NCBI RefSeq assembly: GCF_014306105.1
Contig: NZ_JACRVF010000003.1
Location: 496,001 to 560,000, forward strand
From: Pontibacter cellulosilyticus
GTDB taxonomy: Bacteria > Bacteroidota > Bacteroidia > Cytophagales > Hymenobacteraceae
Length of the DNA: 64,000 nt
Direction of reading: 5' to 3'
Positions within the stretch are counted from its first letter, which is position 1. Every line of letters starts with the position of its first letter. The notes beneath the pieces were generated by a model. That model searched no databases, was not told the origin of the DNA, and worked only from the letters and a program-made list of their open reading frames with translations. The position numbers were made by a program, and so were the translations under genes. This document shows, one piece after another, positions 8,417-17,396 of the stretch.

Positions 8417-9730
8417 ATGATATTAGACATACTTTTAACCATATTTCTTGTTCTGCTTAACGGGTTCTTTGTGGCTGCAGAGTTTGCTATCGTAAAAGTG
8501 AGGTCTTCGCAGATAGAATTGCGCGCGCAGGCTGGCAGCGCCATGGCAAAGATGGCTCACCGCATGATCACCCACTTAGATGCATACCTCTCGGCTACAC
8601 AGTTGGGTATCACGCTGGCATCTCTGGGCCTAGGTTGGATAGGTGAGAGTGTGGTGGCCAAAATGGTAATAAATGTGATGGTGTTCTTTGGTTTTAGCGG
8701 CAACGAGGAGCTGGCACATACCATAGCACTTCCGGTATCTTTTGCTATTATCACGGTACTGCATATCGTATTCGGGGAACTGGCACCCAAGTCGCTGGCT
8801 ATCCAACGCTCCGAGTCTACTTCGCTAGCAGTAGCCTACCCTCTTCGCTTCTTCTACGTTGTATTTAGCCCTTTTATCTGGATGCTGAATGGTTTGGCCA
8901 ACATGGTGCTGCGCGGCATGGGTATACGACCTGTACATGGTGCCGAAGTTCACTCGGCAGAAGAGTTACGCTTGCTCTTTGAGCAGAGCGCCGAAGGTGG
9001 CGCCATACATGAAGGCCACCACGAGCTGATCGAAAATGTGTTTCAGTTTAACGAGCGCATGGTAAAGCAGATCCTGGTGCCCCGCACCAAAATGGTTGCC
9101 ATAGACGTAAACATACCGGAAGATGAGTTGATGGAGGTGATCTTTAACGAAGGCTATTCGCGCCTGCCGGTTTACAATGGCAATATCGATAATATTGTGG
9201 GTATTCTGTATGTAAAAGATATCCTGAGTATAATGCGCCTCGGCAAACCTATAAACATCGAGCAGTTGATGCGCCCAGCCTATTTTGTGCCTGAAACAAA
9301 GAAAATAAACTTACTCCTGAAGCAGTTCCAGCGGCGCCACATGCACATGGCCATCGCCACCGACGAGTTTGGAGGAGTGTCTGGTATCGTAACCATTGAG
9401 GATATCATTGAAGAGTTGGTTGGAGAGATACAGGACGAGTACGACGAAGAAGCACCTATTGTAGAGCGCATCAACGACTTTGAGTATAAAGTGAACGGCT
9501 CGGCTGCCATCGGCGATGCCAACGATTATCTGCCTTACTCGCTGCCAGAGGGCGAGGACTACGAAACAGTTGGCGGGCTTATGAACGTGGTTTACGGCCA
9601 TATCCCAGAAAACCTGAACGAGGTAACCAGCTTTAACCAATACGATGTGCGCGTGCTAGAGAAGTCTGACAGGCGCGTAGAGTGGGTGCTGCTGACGGTA
9701 AGAGAAGAGGCACGCGACGAGATTAGCTAA
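8417..9730 (+). CDS. Hemolysin/CNNM-family (CorC/HlyC) membrane transporter
   Basis: 437 residues from the ATG at 8417. A TTG-initiated extension to 8390 is possible, but the ATG directly precedes the first membrane helix. Domain order: DUF21/CNNM membrane region (about 1-190; MILDILLTIFLVLLNGFFVAAEFAIVKVR), two CBS domains (about 200-335; LVPRTKMVAIDV... IATDEFGGVSGIVTIEDIIEELVGEI), and a C-terminal CorC/HlyC domain (about 350-430). Relatives are linked to Mg/Co ion efflux, with the CBS pair sensing nucleotides. The annotation hemolysin is historical. It is followed after 6 nt by a hemerythrin gene, so the two are probably co-transcribed. Confidence 0.9.
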   Translation: MILDILLTIFLVLLNGFFVAAEFAIVKVRSSQIELRAQAGSAMAKMAHRMITHLDAYLSATQLGITLASLGLGWIGESVVAKMVINVMVFFGFSGNEELAHTIALPVSFAIITVLHIVFGELAPKSLAIQRSESTSLAVAYPLRFFYVVFSPFIWMLNGLANMVLRGMGIRPVHGAEVHSAEELRLLFEQSAEGGAIHEGHHELIENVFQFNERMVKQILVPRTKMVAIDVNIPEDELMEVIFNEGYSRLPVYNGNIDNIVGILYVKDILSIMRLGKPINIEQLMRPAYFVPETKKINLLLKQFQRRHMHMAIATDEFGGVSGIVTIEDIIEELVGEIQDEYDEEAPIVERINDFEYKVNGSAAIGDANDYLPYSLPEGEDYETVGGLMNVVYGHIPENLNEVTSFNQYDVRVLEKSDRRVEWVLLTVREEARDEIS

Positions 9731-9736
9731 CAAAGG

Positions 9737-10195
9737 ATGAGGCGCCACGAAAGCATTGTTCCTATTTCGAGGCAACACCACAGGGGCTTGCTAACGGCAA
9801 GACTGCTGCAACATGGGGCACCACCTTACAAAGGCATGCCTGCTACACCAGAAGCAAAACGGGACTACGCATTAAACTTTCTGCAGCAGCACCTGCTGCC
9901 ACATTTCAGGCTGGAGGAAGAAACTGTATTTAAGCTGGCTCCTGAAGTATCAGAAGAACTTGCGCAACAGACAAAACACCTGCAGGAACAGCACCAGCAT
10001 TTGGAGAACTTAATAGTTGCACTGCCTGATGCCACCAGCGTAGACTTACCAGACAAGTTACACAAAATTGGGAAGCTCCTGGAGCAGCACATACGTCACG
10101 AAGAGCGGGTATTTTTTGAGCAGCTACAGCAGGAGCTTCCGGATGAGAAATTAAAAGTACTGCAGCAACTGGTGCTGCAGCATTTGAACGGGTAA
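9737..10195 (+). CDS. Hemerythrin (HHE) cation-binding domain protein
   Basis: A 152-residue helical protein with the histidine/glutamate pattern of a diiron hemerythrin-like domain: SRQHHRGL near the N-terminus, HFRLEEETVF at about residues 55-64, then HLQEQHQHLENL, and HIRHEERVFFEQL near residue 120. Such proteins bind O2 or NO or buffer iron in the cytoplasm; the exact role here is unknown. It begins 6 nt after the CNNM transporter stop, so it is likely in the same operon. This hints at a metal-related role, which is inference only. No signal peptide. Confidence 0.85.
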   Translation: MRRHESIVPISRQHHRGLLTARLLQHGAPPYKGMPATPEAKRDYALNFLQQHLLPHFRLEEETVFKLAPEVSEELAQQTKHLQEQHQHLENLIVALPDATSVDLPDKLHKIGKLLEQHIRHEERVFFEQLQQELPDEKLKVLQQLVLQHLNG

Positions 10196-10207
10196 GCTTG
10201 TATGATC

Positions 10208-10723
10208 CTATTGCCCGGTAAACCAGCTGCTGTACATCACATAATTATTGGCTACTTTGTCCAAGCCTGCTATCTGCTCCTCGCTTAGCTGCTTTACCTT
10301 TTTGGCCGGTATGCCCGCGTAAATCCAACCCGACTCGCAAACGGTATTTTCCAGCACAATGGCCCCGGCCGCCACAATAGCGTTTTTCTGCACCAGCGCA
10401 TTGTCCATTACAATTGAGCCCATCCCTATCAGCACATTGTCCTCTACTGTACAACCGTGCACAATGGCATTATGCCCGATAGATACATTGTTGCCAATGG
10501 TGGTTGCTGCTTTTTCGTAGGTGCAATGTATTACAGCGCCGTCCTGTATGTTTGTTTTGTTTCCTATCCGGATGCTGTTCACATCGCCACGGATTACGGC
10601 ATTAAACCAAACAGAGCAGTTGCTGCCCATGATCACATCACCTACAATAGTCGCGTTGGGAGCAATAAAGCACTCATCTCCCATCTGTGGCTTAACTCCT
10701 TTTACCGGAAGTATAACTGGCAT
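10208..10723 (-). CDS. Gamma-carbonic-anhydrase-like hexapeptide protein
   Basis: 171 residues made of left-handed beta-helix hexapeptide repeats (IVGDVIMGSNCSVWFNAVIRGDVNSIRIG...). The histidines expected to bind zinc between subunits are visible (AVIHCTYE, SIGHNAIVHGCTV). The N-terminus MPVILPVKGVKPQMGDECFI is typical of the YrdA/PaaY/gamma-CA group. Members are cytosolic trimers with possible CO2 hydration or thioesterase-linked roles; activity cannot be told from sequence alone. It converges with the hemerythrin gene (12-nt gap). A short AT-rich repeat lies just upstream of its start. Confidence 0.88.
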   Translation of the reverse strand: MPVILPVKGVKPQMGDECFIAPNATIVGDVIMGSNCSVWFNAVIRGDVNSIRIGNKTNIQDGAVIHCTYEKAATTIGNNVSIGHNAIVHGCTVEDNVLIGMGSIVMDNALVQKNAIVAAGAIVLENTVCESGWIYAGIPAKKVKQLSEEQIAGLDKVANNYVMYSSWFTGQ

Positions 10724-10730
10724 ATCTTTT

Positions 10731-10760
10731 AAATTATGAATTTCAAATTAAGAATTATGA
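10731..10760. repeat. AT-rich short repeat, left copy flanking the radical SAM gene
   Basis: The sequence runs TTATGAATTTCAAATTA followed by AGAATTATGAA. A near copy lies at 11805-11832 on the other side of the radical SAM gene. AATTATGAA-type repeats occur in intergenic DNA of several bacteria; function unknown. Confidence 0.5.
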
Positions 10761-10807
10761 ACTGGTGTAGAGTAGCATATGCACACACCTTTTCTTTAGT
10801 CTAGTAT

Positions 10808-11794
10808 CTAACTATTTAACAAAAGTCGTTTCCATGTGCCTTTTAGGTAGTTATACTTTAGTGTGCTCGGCAGCGCTTTCCAGAAGTACTTGTTCATCTC
10901 AACGGCAAAACTTGGTTGCATGTAGCAGTTAATGGTACAGCCTTCGCACTCCGGTAGCCTTCCCTCCTGCTGCTTTAGCGCCTCCACCTCTTGGCTCAAG
11001 TATAAAGTGTATAGATTCCCCTGTATTGGGAAGCTTTTGGCTCCTAAGTGGTAACAGGGCAGCACCAGTTCGTTCTCAGGCGAAATAACCAGGGTTGTGC
11101 TGGCGGCTTTGCAAACCGGGTCTGCAATGTGGTTGCCTCCATCGCAGCGCAACTGTATAAACCCCTCGTTCAAGTATACTTGTTTTCGCTTACCAAATGC
11201 TGATAGGTACTTTAGCTCCTGCTCCGTTAGCTGCTCTCCGGTTTCTACCTGGTTGTACTCAAAGGCAGGGTTGATAATAAGCAGCAGTTTGTTGGGTAGT
11301 ACAATCTTTTGGTATACTTCCTCCAGCTGATGAAGATTATTTTTGAATACCGTAAAAAGTATATCCGGCTTCTCCCCCAACTGCTTCGCCACAGCAATCG
11401 ATTCCATCACAAAATCAAAGCAGGCAACACCCCGGCCTGTGTCATGCTCAGTTTTATCGGCAGAATCTAATGAGAAGTGCAGCATGTCTACCTTACCCTT
11501 CAGGCGCTCTGCTAGCTTAGGGTATAGAAGTCCGTTGGTAGTAAGCGTGGTGATAAAACCCATGTCGTGCGCCATGCTCAGCATCTGGTCTATTTCGCGG
11601 TGCAGCAGTGGTTCGCCGCCGGTAAAGTCAATTACCTGCACGCCCAACCGTTTCAGGTCCAGCAGGTTTTGCTTTACATCCTGCAGCGTAATATAAGGCG
11701 AGGGCTTTTCCCAGATGTCGCAGAACGAGCACTTTGCGTTACAGCGGTAGGTAACGTAGTAGTTGCAAAGTACTGGCTTGGACCTTAGGCGCAT
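10808..11794 (-). CDS. Radical SAM protein with C-terminal cysteine (SPASM-like) region
   Basis: From the preferred ATG at 11794 it has 328 residues. The [4Fe-4S]-SAM motif CNAKCSFC is at C18, C22 and C25. It is followed by DFTGGEPLLH, the GGE SAM-binding motif. The C-terminal part carries further cysteines (LPCYHLGAK, PECEGCTINC) suggesting an auxiliary cluster. A longer frame starts at 11869, but its extra 25 residues are encoded by the AT-rich repeat (IIHNFEF), so the internal start is favoured. Overall it resembles SPASM/HpnH-like enzymes; the substrate is unknown. It is single-gene, bracketed by short repeats, with divergent ridA-like and convergent-side gamma-CA neighbours. Confidence 0.82.
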   Translation of the reverse strand: MRLRSKPVLCNYYVTYRCNAKCSFCDIWEKPSPYITLQDVKQNLLDLKRLGVQVIDFTGGEPLLHREIDQMLSMAHDMGFITTLTTNGLLYPKLAERLKGKVDMLHFSLDSADKTEHDTGRGVACFDFVMESIAVAKQLGEKPDILFTVFKNNLHQLEEVYQKIVLPNKLLLIINPAFEYNQVETGEQLTEQELKYLSAFGKRKQVYLNEGFIQLRCDGGNHIADPVCKAASTTLVISPENELVLPCYHLGAKSFPIQGNLYTLYLSQEVEALKQQEGRLPECEGCTINCYMQPSFAVEMNKYFWKALPSTLKYNYLKGTWKRLLLNS

Positions 11795-11804
11795 CAACTG
11801 GGAA

Positions 11805-11832
11805 CTTATGAATTCAAAATTATGAATTATGA
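11805..11832. repeat. AT-rich short repeat, right copy flanking the radical SAM gene
   Basis: The sequence runs CTTATGAATTCAAAATT followed by ATGAATTATGAG. It is similar to 10731-10760 and in the same orientation. It overlaps the upstream part of the longest possible radical SAM frame. Confidence 0.5.
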
Positions 11833-11926
11833 GTGAAGTAAGGTACGAAAGTATAGCTGAGTTTGCCATTTCTGCCTCACTTGATTAGCAATTCCTAAAT
11901 TTATACTTTCACGAAAACTCAGAACT

Positions 11927-12358
11927 ATGAAAAGACAGAACATTTCTTCCGGCGCTGTTTGGGAAGATATTGTAGGCTACAGCCGCGCTGTGCGCATGGG
12001 CAACACCATTGAAGTAGCCGGTACTACTGCCACAGAAGGCGAAGAAATAGTAGGCAAAGGCAGCGCCTATGAGCAGACAAAGTACATCATCCGAAAAATT
12101 GAGAAGGCTTTAGCAGAAGCAGGGGCTGCTCTGGACGATGTCATACGCACCAGAATTTTCATAACCGATATCAACCAATGGCAGGAAGTAGGCCGTGCGC
12201 ATGGGGAGTATTTCAGAAGTATAAAGCCTGCCTCTACTATGGTAGAAGTCAGTGCACTTATAAACCCGGAATTACTTGTAGAAATTGAGGCCACCGCCAT
12301 ACTTTCCAGTGAGGAAAAACTGATCAACGAAAGTGCCACACCCTACGATGAAGTATAA
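11927..12358 (+). CDS. RidA/YjgF-family protein
   Basis: 143 residues with the RidA pattern: early VGYSRAVRMGNTIEVAGTTA, central TKYIIRKIEKALAEAGAALDDVIRTRIFITD, and C-terminal PASTMVEVSALINPELLVEIEATA, which carries the conserved R..V/S..P....E features. The RTRIFITD arginine corresponds to the family's imine-binding arginine. RidA members hydrolyse reactive enamine/imine intermediates. This one is longer at its C-terminus than E. coli RidA and may be a different subgroup. The stop overlaps an AAGTATAA word. It stands alone; about 200 nt downstream lies a candidate small RNA. Confidence 0.88.
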   Translation: MKRQNISSGAVWEDIVGYSRAVRMGNTIEVAGTTATEGEEIVGKGSAYEQTKYIIRKIEKALAEAGAALDDVIRTRIFITDINQWQEVGRAHGEYFRSIKPASTMVEVSALINPELLVEIEATAILSSEEKLINESATPYDEV

Positions 12359-12514
12359 ACTTATTAGGCACACAATGATGTAACTAGCAGACTATCAGTG
12401 TTTACACATTAAGACACTGCTAACCCTTAGTGCTCTTACAAAAAAATAACATAGGGCGTTCGTCTAACTTTTTGGGGTGGTAGTATAGTAATATCAGCAC
12501 TTTGTATAAAAAAA

Positions 12515-12544
12515 TTTTAAACCCCTATTAAACCTTTACATTTG
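12515..12544 (+). promoter_or_regulatory. Candidate promoter of small RNA copy 2
   Basis: TACATTTG at 12537-12544 matches TAnnTTTG exactly. TTTT at 12515-12518 is a weak -33 element with an 18-nt spacer. Transcription would begin near 12550, just upstream of the conserved hairpin and with no open reading frame between. Confidence 0.45.
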
Positions 12545-12549
12545 TACTG

Positions 12550-12648
12550 CATCTAATGTGCAATGGGTATTCTTGTTTAAGGTGAGATATAAGTAAGAGC
12601 CCTCTTAATTTCAAAGGCCGTGCCGTCAGGTATGGCCTTTGTTGTTTT
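12550..12648 (+). ncRNA. Candidate structured small RNA, copy 2
   Basis: The core at 12572-12598 is the same as at 2429-2455 apart from one base. It sits in a hairpin loop closed by TTCTT 12570-12574 with AAGAG 12595-12599 and by GGG 12565-12567 with CCC 12600-12602 (2-nt bulge). A 12-bp terminator hairpin follows (12613-12624 with 12629-12640, two G-U pairs) and then a T-rich tail. Predicted length is about 100 nt. It has its own promoter-like sequence, unlike copy 1. No coding potential was found. Confidence 0.5.
12613..12648 (+). terminator. Terminator of small RNA copy 2
   Basis: AAAGGCCGTGCC pairs with GGTATGGCCTTT around the loop gtca (two G-U pairs), followed by GTTGTTTT. Confidence 0.7.
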
Positions 12649-12683
12649 AAAGCAATATGCTTTTATTAAGTAACAGGGGTGTG

Positions 12684-13412
12684 TTATATGCCTTGGTTGA
12701 GCAGCTTAAAAAAGTCGACAGCGTAGGTTTTACCAATAGGCAGTTGCTGTTTGTTCAGGTTTACGTGTTGCCGCTCAATGGCATCTATGTGCCGCAAGGC
12801 CACAATGTATGATTTGTGGATTCGGAAGAAATCGTCGGGAGGCAATAGCTGCATTACCTCGCTTAGTGGCATAAGCGCCAGTACTTTCTTATCCGTAGTT
12901 ACAAAGGTCACATAGTTCTTAGAGGCCTCTACATAAAGTATAGAATCCAGTTTTAGCTTTATTAGCTGATAGCCGCTTTTGATAAAGATATACTCTTTGG
13001 TGGCAGTAACGTCCTCATCTTTTGCCCCTGTTTGCTGTGTTCCTGCTTTATGGCGGGTGTTAAACTGCTCTATGGCCTTGTTCACGGCTTTTAGAAAGCG
13101 GTCAAACTCGACTGGTTTAAGCAAATAATCTACGGCATCAAACTCATAGCTTTTTACTGCATACTCTGAGTAGGCTGTGGTAAACACGACCATAGGCGGC
13201 TGGCGCAAAGACTTGAGCAGCTGTATCCCCGACAGGTCGGGCATGTTAATGTCCAGGAAGAGGAGGTCCGCTTCGTGGGTTTGCAGGTAAGCCAGTGCCT
13301 CAAGGCTGTTGTTAAAAGTATGCTGCAGCACCAGGTTGGGAGTCATTCTTATGTAATCTTCCAACACCTCCAGGGCCATTGGTTCATCGTCTACTACCAC
13401 ACAGCGTATCAT
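12684..13412 (-). CDS. LytTR-family response regulator
   Basis: 242 residues. The N-terminal receiver domain (1-120) has acidic residues D8/D9, phospho-acceptor D54 (LLFLDINMPDLSG) and the conserved Thr/Lys region (VVFTTAYSEYAVKSYEFDAVDYLLKP). The C-terminal LytTR DNA-binding domain spans about 140-240 (EYIFIKSGYQLIKLKLDSILYVEASKNYV... FFRIHKSYIVAL). It is probably activated by the sensor kinase whose gene lies immediately upstream on the same strand, 6 nt away. Target genes are not indicated by the sequence; a LytTR protein would recognise paired direct repeats. Confidence 0.93.
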   Translation of the reverse strand: MIRCVVVDDEPMALEVLEDYIRMTPNLVLQHTFNNSLEALAYLQTHEADLLFLDINMPDLSGIQLLKSLRQPPMVVFTTAYSEYAVKSYEFDAVDYLLKPVEFDRFLKAVNKAIEQFNTRHKAGTQQTGAKDEDVTATKEYIFIKSGYQLIKLKLDSILYVEASKNYVTFVTTDKKVLALMPLSEVMQLLPPDDFFRIHKSYIVALRHIDAIERQHVNLNKQQLPIGKTYAVDFFKLLNQGI

Positions 13413-13418
13413 AGCTTT

Positions 13419-14465
13419 TTAGTTTAGGTGGATGTGCAATTGAGTTAGAAAAGCGTGTTCTGTTTCCTGCGTGTGCAATTCGTGCCGATCGGGGTATAGC
13501 AGTGCCAGGCGGCGGCGCATGTTCTCCAGGCCAATACCCGATGCATCTTCCTTTAAGGTCTCTTCACGGCGATGCATACTGTTCTTCACGCTAAACGTCA
13601 GGTCTTGCCCCTGCACATCTAGTTCCATAAAAATAAACGAAGGCTGCTGATAGCTGATACCGTGCTTGAAGGCATTCTCTACAAGCGTGATCAGCAGCAT
13701 GGGTGGCACCTGTACTGTTTCCCAGTTCCCTTTCTTCTCCAGTTTGATCTCAACACCCCTCTCCGGCAGGCGTAGCTTCTGCAGGTCGATGTAATCTTCC
13801 ATGTGCTTTACGTCTTTTTCCAGCTCTACCAGGGGTAAGTTGCTATCGTGCAAGGTATAGCGCATCAGGTGGGCTAGTTTGGCTACACAGGCTGCCGTGC
13901 CATGCGCCTTCTCTCGCCGGGCCATCGAGAACAAGTTGTTCAGGGTATTAAACAGGAAATGCGGGTTGATCTGTGCCTTGAGATACTTTAGTTCGGCTTC
14001 CAGCTTCTCCTGTGCCAGTTGCCGTTCGCGCCGCTCATGCTCCACCCAATCCTTTAGGAAACGGTACGAGAACGACAGCAGCAGCACAAGCAGGTTCATG
14101 ACCAGGTTGGGAACAATGGCCAGGCCACTGCGAAACGTATACTCCTCCGGCCATAGGTACGCCACTAGTATTCCGTCAAACAGCATTTCTAAAGCCGAAA
14201 CACCGGCAAAAAGCAAGATCAGTTGCCCGATGTACAGTTTCAGGTGGCGATGCTGTTTATACTTGGGCAGAAGCGTCAGTGCATTGCCATAAAAGAGCAG
14301 CACGTTAAAGCACATCCAAACAAGCGCAGGAAGTATAATGGAGCCATCTCTCCCGCTGAACTTGTACATGGTTACATTGGTAAATGGGCTCACAAAAAGC
14401 ACATAGCCAATCAGCCATACCAGCACATGTAACCATACTTCTTTCTGCAGCTTTTTCATGCCCAT
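13419..14465 (-). CDS. LytS/YehU-type sensor histidine kinase
   Basis: 348 residues. Four hydrophobic spans occupy the first 135 residues (about 11-28, 44-63, 79-103, 116-134), with no large extracellular domain. The His_kinase domain follows with phosphorylated H169 in LKAQINPHFLFNTLNNL, and then the ATPase N-box (LLITLVENAFKHGI) and G-box (GIGLENMRRRL). It pairs with the LytTR regulator encoded 6 nt downstream. The signal sensed is unknown. Length and topology are normal for Bacteroidota members. Confidence 0.92.
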   Translation of the reverse strand: MGMKKLQKEVWLHVLVWLIGYVLFVSPFTNVTMYKFSGRDGSIILPALVWMCFNVLLFYGNALTLLPKYKQHRHLKLYIGQLILLFAGVSALEMLFDGILVAYLWPEEYTFRSGLAIVPNLVMNLLVLLLSFSYRFLKDWVEHERRERQLAQEKLEAELKYLKAQINPHFLFNTLNNLFSMARREKAHGTAACVAKLAHLMRYTLHDSNLPLVELEKDVKHMEDYIDLQKLRLPERGVEIKLEKKGNWETVQVPPMLLITLVENAFKHGISYQQPSFIFMELDVQGQDLTFSVKNSMHRREETLKEDASGIGLENMRRRLALLYPDRHELHTQETEHAFLTQLHIHLN

Positions 14466-14640
14466 TGAGATATTTTTTATACTAAAGATAAGTTGTTTCA
14501 GCGTATTTAACCATATCTCTGGACGAACGGCTATACTTTATGTATCAACGTGGAGAATAGATATACTTTAGTTTGAATAGAACCAGCATGAAGTATAATC
14601 CTGTCCATCTTTCAATCCTGTAAATCCTGCTCCAAAATAA

Positions 14641-14672
14641 AAATCGCCTAAACATTGCTGCTCAGGCGATTT
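14641..14672 (-). terminator. Terminator of the AbgT transporter gene
   Basis: AAATCGCCT (14641-14649) pairs with AGGCGATTT (14664-14672). On the minus strand a T-rich run follows. Confidence 0.75.
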
Positions 14673-14691
14673 ACTATCAAATAGAATAAAC

Positions 14692-16218
14692 TTACGGCAT
14701 GTACAAGTTCGCACCCGGACCAATTGGCAGGTCTGCCAGAATCCAAATGATGAACAGTATAATCCAGCCGATCAGGAAGGCAACAGAGTATGGCAACATG
14801 GTTGAGATAACCGTACCGATACCTGCTTTCTTATCATAACGTTGAATAAAGGCCACGATCAGGGCGAAATAGGACATCATTGGAGAAATGATGTTGGTAA
14901 CACTGTCACCGATACGGTAAGCCACCTGTGTAAACTCCGGTGTGTAGCCTAATAGCATGAACATTGGAATAAACACCGGCGCCATAATGGCCCATTTAGC
15001 AGAAGCAGAGCCCATAACCATGTTAATAGTGGCAGCCACAAGTATGAACATGATCATTAAAGGAATACCGCTTAGGCCCATTGTTTTTAGCGCATCGGCA
15101 CCGTTAATGGCAAGTATAAGCCCCAAGTTGGTCCAGTTAAAGTAGGCCACGAATTGTGCCGCAAAAAACACCAGTACGATGTAAGAGCCCAGTGTTTCCA
15201 TAGACTTGGCCATGCCGCGCATTACATCGCTGTCGTTTTTGATAGTTTTGGCACCAATACCGTAGGCAATACCGGCAATACCAGCCAGCAAGAAGATAAA
15301 TGCCACAATACCTGACATAAACGGCGAGTGCAGAATCTCTCCTGTTTCAGGATCACGCAGGTAGCCGTTCTCTGGAATTAAACCACCAAGTATAAAGGCC
15401 GTCATCAAAAGTATAGCTATAGTAGCATAAAGTATACCACGCTTCTCCTGCGGAGTAAGCCTGTCTATACTTTGCGGTTTCTCATCACCTTCGTACTCAC
15501 CCAGCCTAGGTATCACCACTTTTTCGGTAACCCACGTACCCAGTGCGGCAATAACAAACGTAGAGGCAAACATAAAGTAGTAGTTAGCAGCAGGGTTTAC
15601 AGCGTAGGCAGGATCAATAATTTTAGCCGCCTCCGTAGATAAACCAGCCAACAGCGGATCTACCGTACCTAGTAACAGGTTAGCACTATAACCACCCGAC
15701 ACACCGGCAAAAGCAGCAGCAAGACCAGCCAACGGATGACGCCCAGCGGCCAGGAAAATAACAGCAGCCAATGGCACAAGCAGCACGTAACCAACCTCAG
15801 AGGCTGTGTTAGAGATTACACCGGCAAACACGATAACGAATGTAAGCAAGCGCTTCGGCGACGAAAGCACCACCAGACGCAGCACGGCACCTATCAAACC
15901 AGTACCCTCGGCAATACCAATACCCAACAACGACACCAGTACCGTACCCAGTGGCGCGAAGCCAGTGAAGTTGGTAACCATTTTGGTCAGGATCATGTGC
16001 AGGCCTTCTGTAGAGAGCAGGTTAACCGGTGTTACCGTTTCGCCGGTACCCGGGTGCACAACCGCCATATCAAACTGGCTGGCCACCCACGACAGTATTA
16101 TCACCAGCAGGGCAAAGCCGGCAAAAAGTGTAGCAGGGTGCGGCAGGGCATTGCCAATGCGCTCCACTACCGACAGGAACTTGTCAATTCCTGATTTTTT
16201 CTTTTCTACTTCAATCAT
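14692..16218 (-). CDS. AbgT-family transporter
   Basis: A 508-residue polytopic inner-membrane protein with about a dozen hydrophobic segments. The family signature is visible: [21 protein letters not shown] near the N-terminus, [20 protein letters not shown], and near the C-terminus [47 protein letters not shown]. AbgT proteins import p-aminobenzoyl-glutamate or export sulfonamides by proton exchange; which applies here is not decidable. There is no AbgA/AbgB hydrolase gene beside it. It is monocistronic with its own terminator and lies divergently from the LD-carboxypeptidase gene. Confidence 0.92.
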   Translation of the reverse strand: MIEVEKKKSGIDKFLSVVERIGNALPHPATLFAGFALLVIILSWVASQFDMAVVHPGTGETVTPVNLLSTEGLHMILTKMVTNFTGFAPLGTVLVSLLGIGIAEGTGLIGAVLRLVVLSSPKRLLTFVIVFAGVISNTASEVGYVLLVPLAAVIFLAAGRHPLAGLAAAFAGVSGGYSANLLLGTVDPLLAGLSTEAAKIIDPAYAVNPAANYYFMFASTFVIAALGTWVTEKVVIPRLGEYEGDEKPQSIDRLTPQEKRGILYATIAILLMTAFILGGLIPENGYLRDPETGEILHSPFMSGIVAFIFLLAGIAGIAYGIGAKTIKNDSDVMRGMAKSMETLGSYIVLVFFAAQFVAYFNWTNLGLILAINGADALKTMGLSGIPLMIMFILVAATINMVMGSASAKWAIMAPVFIPMFMLLGYTPEFTQVAYRIGDSVTNIISPMMSYFALIVAFIQRYDKKAGIGTVISTMLPYSVAFLIGWIILFIIWILADLPIGPGANLYMP

Positions 16219-16357
16219 AAAAAGGTTGGTTGGTTAGATTAGCCAAGCACAGACTATGCTGTACTTCCTCTTTCAGCAGCACCAAAAACCGCAGTATTGA
16301 TGCTTGTGTTGCCGCTAAGGCCTTCGAATTTGGCAAAAAAAAGCCATCTCCCCAAAT

Positions 16358-16386
16358 TTTGCCCAAAAAGCCATAACTTAGCTTTA
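16358..16386 (+). promoter_or_regulatory. Candidate promoter of the LD-carboxypeptidase gene
   Basis: TTTG at 16358-16361, a 17-nt spacer and TAGCTTTA at 16379-16386 (one mismatch to TAnnTTTG). The ATG follows at 16410. Confidence 0.35.
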
Positions 16387-16409
16387 CATTACAGATACTT
16401 GCTTTACCT

Positions 16410-17303
16410 ATGATACCAGCACTTAAACCCGGCGACCGTATCGCCATTACTGCTACTGCCCGTAAAATAACCTACCCTGAAATAGAAATGGCTGTCCAGG
16501 TATTCCAGAGTTGGGGATTAGAAGTAGAGCTGGGTCAAAGTATAGGGGCCAGTTACAACTATTTTTCCGGAGATGATGCGCTACGCCTGCAGGACCTGCA
16601 GCAGTTTCTGGATGATGAAAGTATAAAGGCGATTGTCTGCGCACGCGGCGGCTACGGCACCACCCGCATCATCGATCAGGTAGATTTTACGCAGTTTAGG
16701 AAGAACCCGAAGTGGGTAGTTGGTTTTAGCGATGTGACCACACTCCTCAGCCATATCCACAATTTTGGCATCGAGAGCGTGCATGGCATTATGCCACTGC
16801 TTTTCCCAAAAGAGGGAACCGAAGCCTCGATAGAAACACTTCGCCGCGTGTTGTTTGGCGAGGAAGTGACCTATACAGTAGCCCCGCATAAGTTCAACAG
16901 AACCGGTACGGCGTCTGGCCAGTTAGTTGGCGGAAACCTCTCAATATTTCAAACATTATCAGGCACCCGATCCGATATTAGCACCGACGGCAAGATCCTG
17001 TTTCTGGAGGACCTCTGCGAATATCTGTACAATGTAGACCGCATGATGGTACACCTGGATCGCTGCGGCAAACTAGCTAACCTTGCCGGCCTTATTGTCG
17101 GAGATATGAGCGATATGATTGACCCTCCTGTACCTTTTGGCAAAACTGCTTACGAGATAATATTGGAGCACACCGGCAAGTATAACTACCCTGTTTGCTA
17201 CGGCTTTCCGGTTGGCCACGAACCACACAACCTGGCTTTAGTTTGTGGCAGAGAGGCAACCCTGGAGGTAAACGATGCCGGGGTAAGGCTGGCATACAAG
17301 TAG
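16410..17303 (+). CDS. LD-carboxypeptidase (peptidase S66)
   Basis: 297 residues. Enzymes of this family remove the terminal D-alanine from muropeptide tetrapeptides during cell-wall recycling. The nucleophile S107 is in VVGFSDVTTLL, preceded by CARGGYGTTRIID. The C-terminal acid/base region includes LFLEDLCEYLYNVDRMM (Glu) and FPVGHEPHN (His). There is no signal peptide, consistent with a cytoplasmic muramoyltetrapeptide carboxypeptidase of the LdcA type. Start at 16410 fits the family N-terminus (MIPALKPGDRIAITATA). Confidence 0.92.
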   Translation: MIPALKPGDRIAITATARKITYPEIEMAVQVFQSWGLEVELGQSIGASYNYFSGDDALRLQDLQQFLDDESIKAIVCARGGYGTTRIIDQVDFTQFRKNPKWVVGFSDVTTLLSHIHNFGIESVHGIMPLLFPKEGTEASIETLRRVLFGEEVTYTVAPHKFNRTGTASGQLVGGNLSIFQTLSGTRSDISTDGKILFLEDLCEYLYNVDRMMVHLDRCGKLANLAGLIVGDMSDMIDPPVPFGKTAYEIILEHTGKYNYPVCYGFPVGHEPHNLALVCGREATLEVNDAGVRLAYK

Positions 17304-17396
17304 TATCTGCCGCATCAAGTCTCTAAAGTTTTATGGCTAGGCAACTTTTTTACTTATAAACGCATCTTTACTTGGTCACGCACTAACAACTATACT

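Noticed and set aside
16221..16240. GGTT-rich repeat near the AbgT start
   Set aside because: Only three units of GGTT; too short to be meaningful.
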